A stretch of 64,000 nucleotides of DNA from Diphasiastrum complanatum (Eukaryota > Streptophyta > Lycopodiopsida > Lycopodiales > Lycopodiaceae). The stretch's first letter is position 1. Each line of letters starts with the position of its first letter. The stretch spans positions 15,885,278-15,949,277 of the forward strand of contig CM055106.1 in the NCBI GenBank assembly GCA_029204225.1, in the 5' to 3' direction. Below, piece after piece: positions 62,880 to 64,000 of this stretch. The notes below the pieces were generated by a model. It saw only the letters and a list, made by a program, of their open reading frames with translations. It ran no database searches and was not told the DNA's origin. Position numbers and translations under genes: made by a program.

Positions 62880-64000
62880 AATGCATCTGTCATTGTCACA
62901 GGCACCCCGAACTTGCCCGAAGTATGCGGTCCAGTTCTGTGAGGTTTGACACAAAAAGGTAGCTGAGAAGTGTTGTCAACGAATTTAGTACTGTCCTGTT
63001 TTCTTTCATCCAAAGATGAAAATGTTTTTCACTAGGATGATGAGTCACAGTGCACATGGGTCACTAGGAAGTGGGCTCCCACAACCCATCTCTTTCAGCC
63101 CCTTTTGTTGATTGATGGGAAATACAAGGCCACAATGGCATAAGAAAACAATACCAGCTCACAAAATACCACTCTTTTTTTTCTCTTCTTGACACATCCC
63201 CACCTTCAAATTTCAAACTTCAGCCTTATAGTATTATCAACTCTTCCTTCATCCTTGTAGTGGGTCCCACTTTCCAACAACTCTTATTGATTCCATACTT
63301 TTTTGGTAGAGAAAATAAGCCCTAGGTTGATGTAGATCCCACCCTACCCTTATCTAGGCTTATCTAGGTAAAGTACATGAAATGCTCATTCCATGACTTG
63401 AACCCCCACATCTTGGAGTCACCTTGGGCCCAACATTGCTTCGTTGGGCCCAACATTGCTTCAGCCACTCATTCAAGTTAGGGGGGTTACAAGAGAAAAA
63501 AAAACATTGAGAGAGAGACAGCAAGTAAAGAAATGTGTGGCTGGGCCAAAATCCTTGCCTCCAGGGAGTAAAACCACCACATTCTCATTGCTAAGCCACA
63601 ATCTATTTCTTATCCATGCACACAAGTGACATTAAGATTTCTAACTAAAGATGATAGTTTTCTTGAGTATTTCACTAAGATATCAACACATAGGATTTAT
63701 TTTCAAATTATTGATTTTGCAATGGCATGGTTAGCATTAGAACCACTACTAACAATAACTATGTTATGCGTCCCCATTTATATGCCAAGTGGGTTACATG
63801 TAAATCAAGATTCAAGCTTGGGTCTCAATTGTCAAGGTTAATACTCTTATCCACCTCGGCCTCTAATATATTGTTGAATTTTGTGTAATCGTATATATGC
63901 TTATATTAGGTTTTAATTATGCGTATATTTTTTCTGAGTATCTTTTGTCCATGATTCAACAAAAAGGTAGCACATTGTATGCTACTATGTTACTGCCATT
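62880..64000. other. Intergenic, upstream of GRDP
   Basis: AT-rich. A 19-base TTGGGCCCAACATTGCTTC unit is duplicated at 63424 and 63444. No gene recognised. Confidence 0.4.

Overview
This window is plant nuclear DNA, AT-rich and crowded with transposable elements. The plant assignment rests on a TTTAGGG-type telomeric repeat block, two plant protein families (a glycine-rich domain protein of the GRDP/DUF1399 family and an EG45-like/plant natriuretic peptide protein), and retrotransposons with typical plant primer-binding sites (tRNA-iMet type for Copia, TGGCGCC type for Tat/Athila-like Ty3/Gypsy). The very long TE-filled introns suggest a large-genome vascular plant. I cannot name the species.

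Layout. 1-5.3 kb: minus-strand Tat/Athila-like Ty3/Gypsy copy A (gag, protease, a scrap of integrase and a large accessory ORF, here called ORF-X; RT/RNase H/integrase core deleted). 5.3-8.6 kb: plus-strand Copia relic with gag and protease, an unidentified 250-aa open stretch where integrase should be, and an RT scrap. 8.76-9.3 kb: diverged tandem repeat with a ~220-bp unit. 9.8 kb: an 84-bp tRNA-like SINE between perfect 17-bp target duplications. 10.3-11.4 kb: a second Copia leader/gag relic. 12.7-13.0 kb: probable LINE tail. 13.87-14.54 kb: the two-exon EG45-like gene (minus). 17.1-24.1 kb: Gypsy copy B, related to A but with complementary deletions (it keeps RT/RNase H and ORF-X and lacks gag/protease). 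25.1-30.7 kb: patchwork of Copia and Gypsy scraps around a ~740-bp GC-rich long inverted repeat.

32.17-62.25 kb is, by my reading, one gene. Eight exons on the minus strand join in frame with canonical GT/AG junctions to give an 845-aa GRDP protein. Two giant introns carry most of the sequence. Intron 5 (11.6 kb) holds a structurally complete 5,977-bp Copia element (252-bp LTRs differing by four transitions, TTGTC target duplication, non-TG..CA termini), an older Copia fragment and a telomeric repeat block. Intron 1 (14.9 kb) holds two hAT relics, one delimited by a 12-bp terminal inverted repeat and a perfect 8-bp target duplication, plus a chromodomain Gypsy (chromovirus) relic, a Copia LTR/PBS and an opposite-strand Gypsy integrase relic. 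Upstream of the gene lies a 66-bp tandem duplication.

Only the GRDP and EG45-like genes look like functional host genes. Almost every other open frame belongs to a broken mobile element. The main points of interest are the TE-swollen GRDP gene, the delimited hAT and Copia insertions, the shared accessory ORF and TGACTCG minisatellite of the Tat/Athila-like family, the long GC-rich hairpin, and the very short SINE.
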